In this document: piece after piece, positions 24,892 through 33,660 of the stretch
How the letters are laid out: each line of letters begins with the position of its first letter
How positions within the stretch are numbered: position 1 is the stretch's first letter
Translations under genes and position numbers: made by a program
Notes under the pieces: model-generated
Seen by the model: only the letters and a program-made list of their open reading frames with translations
Database searches by the model: none
What the model was told of the DNA's origin: nothing
Source of the DNA: an uncultured Nitrospirales bacterium
Lineage (GTDB): Bacteria; Nitrospirota; Nitrospiria; Nitrospirales; UBA8639
DNA: 64,000 bases
NCBI GenBank assembly: GCA_958295805.1
Contig: OY282373.1
Location: forward strand, 963,001 to 1,027,000
Reading direction: 5' to 3'

Positions 24892-25010
24892 GACGAGACG
24901 ACAGGAGGTTGTTCCCTATTTTTCAAAAGCCCTGCCCTAAGCCGTCACCTCACGCCCACCCTGCCGCCTGTCACGGTTTCATCTGCTGCCCGATTCCGGT
25001 ATGATACCGG

Positions 25011-25964
25011 ATGGATTTCAGTATTGCTCGAACGCAACTCAACCGGGTCATGCAACGAACGCAACCATCTTCGGTATCGGCCGGGCCGGCGAAGCAGCCT
25101 GCAGGCGGCGTGCCGGCCACGGCAGCGGAGAAAATCGCTTTTATCGGGTGCGGCAACATGGGAATGAGTCTCATCGGCGGTCTTATTGCCGCCGGGTATC
25201 CTGCCGCTGCCCTGTCCGGCGTGCAATCGAGCAAGGAGCAACGGCGCAAGGTGGAAACCCGGTTCGGCATTCGGGTCAGCGCGGAGCTGGCCGAGGGCAT
25301 TGCCGGCGCGGCGGCACTCATTCTGGCGGTCAAGCCGCACATCGTGCCGGCGGTGCTGGATGACGTTCTGGCTGCCGTCAAGTCGTCGCGGAAAACCGAA
25401 GTCCCCCTGGTGATTTCCGTCGCGGCGGGCCTGCGCGTCGCTGCCATCGCAAAAAGGCTTGACGGCCTTTGCCCCGTGGTGCGGGCCATGCCCAGCACGC
25501 CGGCCCTGGTGGGTGCCGGCGCGACGGCCCTGTACGTCGACCCGGATGCGGCACGGCGCGTCACGGCGGCGCAGCGACGGCTGGCAACCCGACTCATGCA
25601 GGCCTTCGGCGTCGCGGTCTGGCTGGACGATGAGTCCCTAATGGACGCGGTGACCGCCGTCTCCAGCACCGGCCCGGCCTATTTTTTCCTGGTCGTCGAA
25701 TTATTGGAGAACATTGCCGTTGACATGGGCCTGGAGCGGGAACAGGCTCGGCTGCTGATCGTTCAGGCCGCGTTGGGGGCGGGCAGAATGCTGAAAGAAA
25801 CCGGCGCAGACGCGGCGGCCTTGAGAAAGCAGATGACCACGCCGGCGGGGGCGACGGAACAGGCAATGCAGGTGTTTCAGGACGGGGGGTTGGAACCACT
25901 GTTTCGACGGGCGCTGAGTGCCTGTCGTGCGCGCTCGGTGGAGCTGGCGGGGGCGGGCGAATAA
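25011..25964 (+). CDS. proC: Pyrroline-5-carboxylate reductase
   Basis: ProC reduces pyrroline-5-carboxylate to proline, the last step of proline synthesis; proline is also an osmolyte. The NADPH-binding motif AFIGCGNMGMSLIGGLI begins only at about residue 43, so a roughly 40-residue Gln/Ala/Pro-rich extension precedes the normal fold. The MPSTPALVGAGATALYV and AVSSTGPAYFFLVVELL segments and the C-terminal ALGAGRMLKETGADAAALRKQ dimerisation part are typical. An internal start could be used, but none close to the motif is well placed. A 164-bp second copy of its 3' part lies at 19074-19237. Confidence 0.92.
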   Translation: MDFSIARTQLNRVMQRTQPSSVSAGPAKQPAGGVPATAAEKIAFIGCGNMGMSLIGGLIAAGYPAAALSGVQSSKEQRRKVETRFGIRVSAELAEGIAGAAALILAVKPHIVPAVLDDVLAAVKSSRKTEVPLVISVAAGLRVAAIAKRLDGLCPVVRAMPSTPALVGAGATALYVDPDAARRVTAAQRRLATRLMQAFGVAVWLDDESLMDAVTAVSSTGPAYFFLVVELLENIAVDMGLEREQARLLIVQAALGAGRMLKETGADAAALRKQMTTPAGATEQAMQVFQDGGLEPLFRRALSACRARSVELAGAGE

Positions 25965-26091
25965 GCAGGGCGTGAAGAATGCCAACGGTGGTGATTCAGT
26001 TGCAGAGCCTTCAACGCCATGGTAAGATTTCAAAGATTTTCTTCACGAAACCTACGGATGCTGTAGCTGGAAAGAGAAACAGAGACGTCGC

Positions 26092-27909
26092 ATGAACTCT
26101 CGAGTGAAAAATTTACTGTTTTGGGTCGTGGTTGGACTCTTTATGATTCTATTGTTCAACCTCTTCACGGTGCCCTCCCATCCGCCGGAAGAGGAAGTGA
26201 TGTTCAGTGACTTTATGACCCATCTCGAGCGGGGAGAGATTTCCAAAGTCACCATGAAAGACAGCCACATCAGTGCGATTTTGAAAGACGGTCAGCGGAT
26301 TCGGACCTATACGGTGGAATATCCTGATTTAGTGAAAGCCCTCAGAGAACAATCCGTCCAGATTGAAGCCAAACCGCCGGATGAAAGTCCATGGTACCTC
26401 ACGTTTCTTGTGACCTGGGGGCCGTTTATTTTGTTCCTGGGATTGTGGTTTTTCCTTATGCGACAAATGCAGATCGGCGGGAATCGTGCACTTTCCTTTG
26501 GGAAAAGCAGGGCGCGACTTCTCACCGAGGAAAAGAAAAAAGTGACCTTTGCCGACGTGGCCGGCGTGGAAGAGGCAAAGGAAGAAGTGGTCGAAATCAT
26601 CGAATTCTTAAAAGATCCTCAAAAATTTCAGAAACTGGGTGGCCGCATTCCCAAGGGAGTTCTGATCGTGGGACCGCCGGGAACGGGAAAAACCCTGTTG
26701 GCGAAAGCCATTGCCGGTGAAGCAGGGGTGCCGTTTTTCAGCATCAGCGGCTCTGATTTTGTCGAGATGTTCGTCGGAGTCGGTGCGTCTCGCGTGCGGG
26801 ACTTATTTGAACAGGGGAAAAAACACGCGCCCTGCATTATCTTCGTGGACGAAATCGACGCGGTGGGTCGGTTGCGCGGAGCGGGCTTGGGCGGCGGTCA
26901 CGACGAACGGGAACAAACGTTGAATCAACTGCTCGTTGAGATGGATGGCTTCGACACCACCGAAGGCGTCATTCTGGTCGCAGCCACGAACCGACCGGAC
27001 GTGCTTGATCCTGCCCTCTTACGTCCCGGCCGGTTTGATCGACAGGTGGTGGTCAATCGTCCTGACGTGCGGGGCCGCGTGGAGATTCTCAAAGTCCACA
27101 CCAAAAAAGTGCCGGTGGCCACCGACGTGAACCTTGAGCAGATTGCCCGAGGCACGCCCGGGTTTTCAGGTGCCGATTTGGAAAATCTCGTCAATGAAGC
27201 CGCACTGTGGGCCGCTCGATTGAGCAAGAAAGTGGTCGAACTCATTGACTTTGAAAATGCCAAAGATAAAGTCATGATGGGAGCGGAGCGCAAGAGCCTG
27301 GTCCTCAGCGAAGAGGAAAAGCGCACGACTGCCTATCACGAGGCAGGCCATGCACTGATGGCGAAATTATTGCCGGGAGCCGATCCGGTCCACAAAGTGA
27401 CGATTATTCCAAGAGGACGGGCCATGGGCATGACCATGCAACTCCCCATTGATGATCGGCACAGTTACTCGGAAGAATTCTTGTACAACACGTTGTCGAT
27501 TTTACTGGGCGGGCGCGTGGCCGAAGAACTGATTCTCAAAAACGTCACGACCGGTGCCGGAAACGACATTGAACGAGCCACCGAACTCGCCAGGAAAATG
27601 GTGTGTGAATGGGGGATGAGTGCCAAATTGGGTCCGCTGGCCTTCGGCAAAAAGGATGAGGAAATTTTCCTGGGCCGAGAAATTACGGCACGGCGAGACT
27701 TCAGTGAGCAAGTGGCTATCGAGATCGATTATGAAGTGAAACGATTGATCGTGGAAGCTTATCAACGCACCAGGCGAATGCTCACGGAACACATTCATAC
27801 CCTTCGGGCCTTAGCCGAGGCTCTCCTCGAAAAAGAAGTCCTGGACTCCTTGGAAATCGACCGGATCATCAACCGAGAAGTGATTGTTCAAGAACCAGCA
27901 CAAGTTTGA
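26092..27909 (+). CDS. ftsH: ATP-dependent zinc metalloprotease FtsH
   Basis: FtsH is the membrane-anchored AAA+ protease that degrades misassembled membrane proteins and regulatory targets. The 605 residues include two N-terminal membrane helices (about 7-25 and 102-122) flanking a periplasmic domain, Walker A GPPGTGKT (about 196), Walker [12 protein letters not shown], the second region of homology [20 protein letters not shown], and the zinc motif HEAGH (about 417). The order tilS-ftsH-folP-glmM is common in bacteria; here ftsH is cut off from tilS by the ectoine island. Confidence 0.97.
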   Translation: MNSRVKNLLFWVVVGLFMILLFNLFTVPSHPPEEEVMFSDFMTHLERGEISKVTMKDSHISAILKDGQRIRTYTVEYPDLVKALREQSVQIEAKPPDESPWYLTFLVTWGPFILFLGLWFFLMRQMQIGGNRALSFGKSRARLLTEEKKKVTFADVAGVEEAKEEVVEIIEFLKDPQKFQKLGGRIPKGVLIVGPPGTGKTLLAKAIAGEAGVPFFSISGSDFVEMFVGVGASRVRDLFEQGKKHAPCIIFVDEIDAVGRLRGAGLGGGHDEREQTLNQLLVEMDGFDTTEGVILVAATNRPDVLDPALLRPGRFDRQVVVNRPDVRGRVEILKVHTKKVPVATDVNLEQIARGTPGFSGADLENLVNEAALWAARLSKKVVELIDFENAKDKVMMGAERKSLVLSEEEKRTTAYHEAGHALMAKLLPGADPVHKVTIIPRGRAMGMTMQLPIDDRHSYSEEFLYNTLSILLGGRVAEELILKNVTTGAGNDIERATELARKMVCEWGMSAKLGPLAFGKKDEEIFLGREITARRDFSEQVAIEIDYEVKRLIVEAYQRTRRMLTEHIHTLRALAEALLEKEVLDSLEIDRIINREVIVQEPAQV

Positions 27910-28024
27910 CGAGACCGCGTCCGTGCTGATTCATAAAAGACCCACGCCAGTTCATTTCGTTGATAATTGGGGAAACCCGAGTTTTCTTCCCCGGTGTTGA
28001 CGAGAGTCGCGAGCGGATGGTTCG

Positions 28025-28876
28025 ATGGATGGGCCAAATCCCGCTTACATTCAAGCCTGCCACGTCAAGATTCCCTGTTCTCAGCACGTTTTGATTATGG
28101 GAATATTAAACGTGACCCCGGACTCGTTTTCCGACGGAGGTTCCTTTATGGACCCTCAGCGTGCTTTGTCCCAGTTCGACCGGATGGTGAGTGAAGGAGC
28201 AGACCTGATAGATATTGGGGCTGAATCGACGCGTCCGGGTTCAAAGGGTATTGATGAACGGGAGGAACTCCGTCGATTGACGCCGGTCCTTGAAGTCATC
28301 GGCAAACGTGCGACGGTTCCGATTTCGGTCGATACCCGCAAAGCCGGCGTTGCGGAGCGCGTGCTTGACTTGGGTGCCGTGATCATCAACGACGTCAGTG
28401 CATTGACATACGATCCGAACGTGGGACCGGTTGTCGCACGACGTAAGGCCGGCTTGGTGTTGATGCACATGCGCGGAACACCGCAAACGATGCAGCAGTT
28501 CTGCGAATATGAAAACGTGGTCAAGGAAGTCGGGAGTTATTTAGGCGATCGCGTGAAACACGCGGAGCGCGTCGGTATCGCGCGTGAGCAGATGATCGTT
28601 GATCCGGGCATCGGGTTTGCGAAACATCCTCAACACAATCTCGCGTTGCTGCACGGGCTCCGGGCGTTTCAGCAGTTGGGCCGGCCAGTGGTCGTTGGCG
28701 TCTCGAACAAGTCCTTTATTGGAACGGTCACGGATGCACCTGTCCACAAGCGGACCATGGGAACGGCGGCTGCCGTGACGGCGGCGGTCCTGGGTGGAGC
28801 ACAGATGGTCCGCGTGCATGACGTCCGATTGATGCGTGACGTGGTTCGCATGTCGGAAGCCATTGTCCGAGCCTGA
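28025..28876 (+). CDS. folP: Dihydropteroate synthase
   Basis: FolP joins p-aminobenzoate to 6-hydroxymethyl-dihydropterin pyrophosphate in folate synthesis and is the target of sulfonamides. The 283-residue protein has the signatures IMGILNVTPDSFSDGG and DLIDIGAESTRPGS, then IINDVSALTYDP, VLMHMRGTPQTMQ and VGVSNKSFIG. About 24 residues precede the first conserved strand, so the exact start is a little uncertain. It lies between ftsH and glmM on the same strand. Confidence 0.95.
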   Translation: MDGPNPAYIQACHVKIPCSQHVLIMGILNVTPDSFSDGGSFMDPQRALSQFDRMVSEGADLIDIGAESTRPGSKGIDEREELRRLTPVLEVIGKRATVPISVDTRKAGVAERVLDLGAVIINDVSALTYDPNVGPVVARRKAGLVLMHMRGTPQTMQQFCEYENVVKEVGSYLGDRVKHAERVGIAREQMIVDPGIGFAKHPQHNLALLHGLRAFQQLGRPVVVGVSNKSFIGTVTDAPVHKRTMGTAAAVTAAVLGGAQMVRVHDVRLMRDVVRMSEAIVRA

Positions 28877-28943
28877 TGGGTTGGTGAAGAGCACGATCGT
28901 GTTCCGGCGATGATCTCGCCCGGTTGATGGTCAAGGAGGGACT

Positions 28944-30293
28944 ATGCAGAAATTGTTCGGAACTGACGGGGTGAGGGGAGTGGCCAATTTAGAACCCATG
29001 AATAGTGAAACGGCGTTGAAGTTGGGAAGGGCCGTGGCATACGTGTTCAAAGGAAGGGTGGGACGTCATCAAATTGCGATCGGGAAAGACACCCGACTTT
29101 CCGGATACATGTTGGAATCAGCCTTGACCTCCGGCATTTGTTCCATGGGGGTTGACGTGTTGATGGCGGGGCCGATTCCGACGCCCGGCTTGGCGTTTTT
29201 GACGTGTCACCTGCAAGCCGACGCCGGCGTGATGATTTCCGCTTCTCACAATCCGTACCAGGATAACGGCATCAAGTTTTTTTCGCGTGATGGTCTCAAA
29301 CTTCCCGACGAACTTGAGGCGCGAATTGAGGAATTGATTCTGACCGACGAGATCAAACATCTTCGCCCGACTGCAAATGAAGTCGGCAAAGCGTTTCGTA
29401 TCGACGACGCCGAGGATGACTACGTTGAATTTGTGAAGCGGTCCCTGCCGCGCGGCGTGAATTTTGAAGGAATCAGAGTCGTCTTGGACTGTGCCCATGG
29501 TGCCGCTTATTCCGTCTTTCCCAGAGTGATGCGGGAACTGGGCGCTGACGTGTCCGTGATTGGAAATCAACCGAACGGCACGAACATTAACGCAGGCTAT
29601 GGAGTCATGTCCCCGGACCGCTTACAGGAGGCCGTGCGAGCCCGTCAAGCGCACGTCGGCATTGCGGTGGACGGAGATGCCGATCGTGCCGTGTTTGTCA
29701 CGGAACAAGGCGACGTCATCAGTGGAGACCACGCCTTGGCAGCCTTTGCCTTGGATCTGCAACGCCAAAAGAAACTCAACCACCGGACGGTGGTTGGGAC
29801 GGTCATGAGCAACTTCGGATTTGAACTGGCGATGAAGAAGGCGGGGATCAACGTCCTGAGAACGCCCGTTGGAGATCGGCACATTCTGAAGCGCATGTTG
29901 ACGGATGGCTACAATCTTGGCGGTGAACCGTCGGGACACATCGTGTTTCTTGACCACCATACCACCGGTGACGGCCTGATTGCCGGCCTCCAACTGCTCA
30001 CGGTGGTCAAACGGTCTGGGCTTCCCGTGTCTGAGCTGACCCGATGTATGGATGCCGTGCCGCAAGTCTTAGTGGACGTGCCGGTCAAGCGAATGCCCGA
30101 TTTGCAATCCGTTCCGGAAGTGCGGCACGTGATGCAGTCGTGTGAAGAACGGCTCAACGGGACGGGACGCATGCTGGTTCGGTATTCGGGAACCGAACCG
30201 TTGGTCCGGGTCATGGTTGAAGGATCAGATGATTTGAGAATCAGAGATCTCGCGGATGAAATAGCCGGGGTGCTCAAAACCACGCTCGGATAG
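28944..30293 (+). CDS. glmM: Phosphoglucosamine mutase
   Basis: GlmM interconverts glucosamine-6-phosphate and glucosamine-1-phosphate for UDP-GlcNAc and thus peptidoglycan and lipopolysaccharide. The 449-residue protein has LFGTDGVRGVAN, the phosphoserine loop ISASHNPYQDNGIKFF, the metal loop VDGDADRAVFV, the sugar loop GGEPSGHIVF and the C-terminal phosphate loop RYSGTEPLVRVMVEG. AAGGAGGGACT precedes the ATG. comEC follows after five bases. Confidence 0.97.
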   Translation: MQKLFGTDGVRGVANLEPMNSETALKLGRAVAYVFKGRVGRHQIAIGKDTRLSGYMLESALTSGICSMGVDVLMAGPIPTPGLAFLTCHLQADAGVMISASHNPYQDNGIKFFSRDGLKLPDELEARIEELILTDEIKHLRPTANEVGKAFRIDDAEDDYVEFVKRSLPRGVNFEGIRVVLDCAHGAAYSVFPRVMRELGADVSVIGNQPNGTNINAGYGVMSPDRLQEAVRARQAHVGIAVDGDADRAVFVTEQGDVISGDHALAAFALDLQRQKKLNHRTVVGTVMSNFGFELAMKKAGINVLRTPVGDRHILKRMLTDGYNLGGEPSGHIVFLDHHTTGDGLIAGLQLLTVVKRSGLPVSELTRCMDAVPQVLVDVPVKRMPDLQSVPEVRHVMQSCEERLNGTGRMLVRYSGTEPLVRVMVEGSDDLRIRDLADEIAGVLKTTLG

Positions 30294-30298
30294 TTTGG

Positions 30299-32871
30299 AT
30301 GGCGATTGGCGCCGTTTCGTTCACCTTCCTGTTCAGCATTCTTGCCTTTGTATTCGGACTGTTTTTAGGGTCCTACCTTCCCTTCATTCCTCTCACCATT
30401 GTTTTCATACTGGTTGTCCTGGCGGGCGTTCTGACTTGGTGCGAACGGAAGGCACCACTGTCCCGGCGTCGAGGGCTCATTCTCTATGCCGGGCTCGTAT
30501 TGGGCGTGGGATACTGGTTTCTCGGAGACTGGAACACGGACGCCGCCGAGTTGACGGCCTACGCGGGTTCCCACGTTATGCTGTCCGGCACGGTCGTGAC
30601 GCCGGTTGCGCACAGTCCGGATCGAAGGACAATGGAGGTAGCCGTAGAATGGGTACAGAAGCAGAACATCCGTCGGTCAGTACAGGGCCGTCTTCGTTTA
30701 ACGTGGCGCGAACCTGATCCTGATACGGACGTGTTTCGAGGGGACACGATTACCGTGCGCACCCGGTTGCGTCGTCCCTTCGGCACGCGGAATCCGGGCG
30801 GGTTTGATTATGGAGCCTATCTGCGTGATCGCGGCATTCACGTTGTCGCGACCGTGAAGGGTCCAAAGCAAGTGCAGGTACAACCGCCCGAGGCCGTCGA
30901 CGTCGGCCCATGGGTATGGCACAAGATCGATCAATGGAGAAATCAGGTTCGTCAAGCCGTAATCGGCACGCCGCTGCAACAGCCGGCCCGCGGTTTATTT
31001 TTGGGAGTGATCGTCGGAGAGCAACGGGACATTCCCGTAGACGTGAGAGACGATTTCGCGACGACCGGGACGGTCCACATTATTTCCATTTCAGGCTCAC
31101 ATTTGGGGCTGTTGGCCTTTTTCTCGTTTTTCGGTGTGAAGGGGGGGGGCGGCTCTTACCGGCGTCCTGGCTGGAGAAAATTTCGTGCGTCCTGCTCCCA
31201 AGGCAACTCGCCGTCTTGGCCACGATACCGCTCGTCATCTTCTATACGCTGTTGTCGGGGTGCCACGATGCCACGGTCAGGTCGTTGATAATGATCCTGT
31301 TATATCTTATGGCGATGTGGATAGGTCATGCGCGATACCTTGTGATTCCCTTGGCGCTGGCGGCGTTGTTCACCACCTTGGCCGACCCGATGGCGATCTA
31401 TGATCTTTCGTGTCAATTTTCGTATGTGGCAGTCCTCGCCATTGCCCTCGTGCTTCAGTGGAACGGAAGAGACGCCCGGGAAAATCACGTCCCTCAAACC
31501 TTCTTGGCGAAACTCAAAAATTGGGGAAAGCAATACGTGCTGGTTACCCTTGCCGTCACGGTGGCGACCCTTCCCCTCGTCGCCTACTATTTCAATCAAG
31601 TGGCCTGGTTTGGAATCTTTGCCAATGCGATCGTCGTGCCCTTCGTCGGCTTCCTCGTGGTGCCGTTGGGTCTTGGTGCCTCCATTTTGGTCTTGCTCGG
31701 AGGACTGGAGCACTTGCCCTTTGCTTGGGTGCATCAGGCAATCATCACGGTCTTGACGGATGTCGTAGAGAAGATGGCTGCGATTCCCGGCGTCAGATTG
31801 CACGTGGCATCTCCGTCCATGTTTGCCGTTGCAGGTTTTTATTGTTGTCTGCTGATCGTCTTGCTCAGTCGGAACCACATCCGACGGTGGATGAATCTCG
31901 GTGTTCTGACCCTGTGCCTCGTCTGGTGGGTCTGGTCGCCACGGCACGTGGGTGAAGAGAACGTCGTTCGCGTGACGTTTCTTGACGTCGGACAAGGAGA
32001 TGCCACGGTGATTGAATTGCCTGACCAAACGATCTTAGTAGATGGGGGAGTAGCCTATGAGCGTTGGGATATAGGACGAATGGTCGTGGCCCCGTATCTA
32101 TGGGATCAAGGCATTCGACGCATTGATCACGTTATTGCCACGCACCCCCAATTGGATCACGTCGGAGGCCTGCCCTGGATCATCAAACGTTTTGAGGTTG
32201 GTCATTACTGGAGCAATGGGGCGAGACGAAGCCAAGCCATTTTTTACAGAAGACTCACGGGTGCGGTTAAAGAAAAAGGTCTGAAGGAGCAGGTGGCATC
32301 GGAAGGAAAAGAAATTATCAGCGAAGGACCGTGTCGCCTCATTTCCCTGAATCCGCCATTAACGGAGCCCACTCCCAGCGCACAGACTCGTGACCATCCC
32401 TCCGGCGGAACGAACCTGAATAATCGGTCCGTGGTTCTGAGTTTGACGTGTGGAGCACACTCGATTTTGCTGACGGCCGATGCAGAAGTTGAAGCATTAA
32501 ACCGGCTGCTGGATCACCCAGGCGTGCAATCCGCAGCAGTTGTGAAAATTCCTCATCATGGAGCGAAGAGTTCGCTGAATCATCAATGGATTCAGCAATT
32601 ACGGGCAAAAACCGCCGTGGTCTCCGCCGGCAAGGGAAATCGGTACGGACATCCGGCTCAAACCGTGTTACGAGCTTACCGGCACATGGACATTTACCGA
32701 ACGGATTCGGACGGGGCGATTGTGCTGTCCATGGATCTGAACGATGGAGAGCAGACGATTCAACGCACGACAGATCGCAGCCCCGTTCTTCTCAATCCGG
32801 GCAATTACTCGCTCGGCCGTGAGTGGAAAAACGTGTCGCGTCTGTGGAAGAACTGGTCATCGAACGGCTAA
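30299..32871 (+). pseudogene. comEC: ComEC/Rec2 DNA-uptake channel, frameshifted at a G9 run
   Basis: ComEC is the inner-membrane channel that brings transforming DNA into the cytoplasm. Frame 1 (from 30299) encodes the N-terminal membrane segments, a soluble DUF4131-like domain and the competence-domain start SISGSHLGLLAFFSFF. Immediately after, at nine consecutive G (31141-31149), the frame must shift to continue with LLPASWLEK, LSGCHDATVRSLIMILLYLMAM and the metallo-beta-lactamase-like part (TFLDVGQGDATVIELP, THPQLDHVGG, KIPHHGAKSSLN) up to 32871. Ten or seven G would restore one protein of about 857 residues. The rest is intact, so a sequencing error, a recent lesion or phase variation are all possible. 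Confidence 0.88.
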
Positions 32872-33000
32872 CTTCTCTTCATCGCTATCCCGAGAGTCAA
32901 AGGTGATGGACTCTACGCAACGTCTTGACTGTCAACCAGGCTTCTGCTATGGAGCCTTGATAACGAAATAACGGAGCGATGGAGAAAGGAATCCTGATTG

Positions 33001-33246
33001 ATGGCCTACACGATTGACACGCACGCGACGATCCGCGAACTCGAAACCGCGGGGATTGAACACGCACACGCGGAAGCCATTGTCACCGCGATCAGCCGGG
33101 CTGATTCCAACCTCGCCACGAAAGCCGACCTTGCCGCGCTCGAAGCCAACTTCAAAGCCGCGCTCGAATCTGTCAAAATCTCGATATTGATTGCCCTGAT
33201 CGCCGTTGCCGGCGTGCTGTTTACGGCCATCAAACTGTTCGGCTAA
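33001..33246 (+). CDS. Small coiled-coil membrane protein (DUF1640/CCDC90-like)
   Basis: The 81-residue product has an N-terminal FDTH-like start (YTIDTHATIRELETAGIEHAHAEAI), a coiled-coil middle (LATKADLAALEANFKAALES) and a single C-terminal membrane helix (ILIALIAVAGVLFTAIKLF). This is the layout of bacterial DUF1640 proteins, which are often found near toxin-antitoxin or mobile regions and have no agreed function. GGAGAAAGGA lies upstream of ATG 33001. It borders a repeat-rich stretch. Confidence 0.75.
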   Translation: MAYTIDTHATIRELETAGIEHAHAEAIVTAISRADSNLATKADLAALEANFKAALESVKISILIALIAVAGVLFTAIKLFG

Positions 33247-33429
33247 GAAGGTCCCGACGTTGCCGGTAATGGCCGTCGGTTTACGCCTTCGACTAACCAC
33301 TTCTACGCCACCCACCCCAGACCTGGGCGCCAGCCCCCACGGAAGTGGTGATGGTGCCTCGCCGCTTCTTTTCGTTCCCCCCGTGTCATGACCGGGTCTC
33401 TCCCTGTGTCATGCTTGGGCCTCCCCTCT

Positions 33430-33459
33430 GTCATTCCCGTGCAAAACGGGAATCCAGAG
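33430..33459. repeat. ATTCCCGC palindromic repeat, inverted copy
   Basis: GTCATTCCCG-tgcaaaa-CGGGAATCCAGAG lies in the orientation opposite to 33527-33557. Confidence 0.8.
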
Positions 33460-33526
33460 TCTTTTCCCCATCCGCCACGCGGTGGGGAGGGGCGGGGCGG
33501 GTGTCGGGAGTCCTGGTCCCCTCCTC

Positions 33527-33557
33527 TGGATTCCCGCTAAAAACTGCGGGAATGACA
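33527..33557. repeat. ATTCCCGC palindromic repeat, copy 2
   Basis: A 31-bp copy identical to 19470-19500. Confidence 0.88.
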
Positions 33558-33660
33558 GGAGGATCTGCGCCATCTCATGGCGCTCAGGTTGTCTCGCAAG
33601 AGACGCGATAAGATCGCGCAGCTCCGACGTCAGGTCGGCTTTCCGTCATCCTGAGCACAA

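Larger units (their letters stand above)
33247..33660. other. Repeat-rich intergenic stretch
   Basis: About 410 bases without a credible gene. It contains two ATTCCCGC palindromes in opposite orientations (33430-33459 and 33527-33557) around a G/C-rich spacer, so together they form a larger inverted repeat that could fold or terminate transcription. Nothing else is recognisable. Confidence 0.7.

Noticed and set aside
30910-32871. comEC annotated as two separate genes
   Set aside because: The N-terminal 80 or so codons of the second frame resemble nothing; ComEC homology passes from frame 1 to frame 2 exactly at the G9 run.
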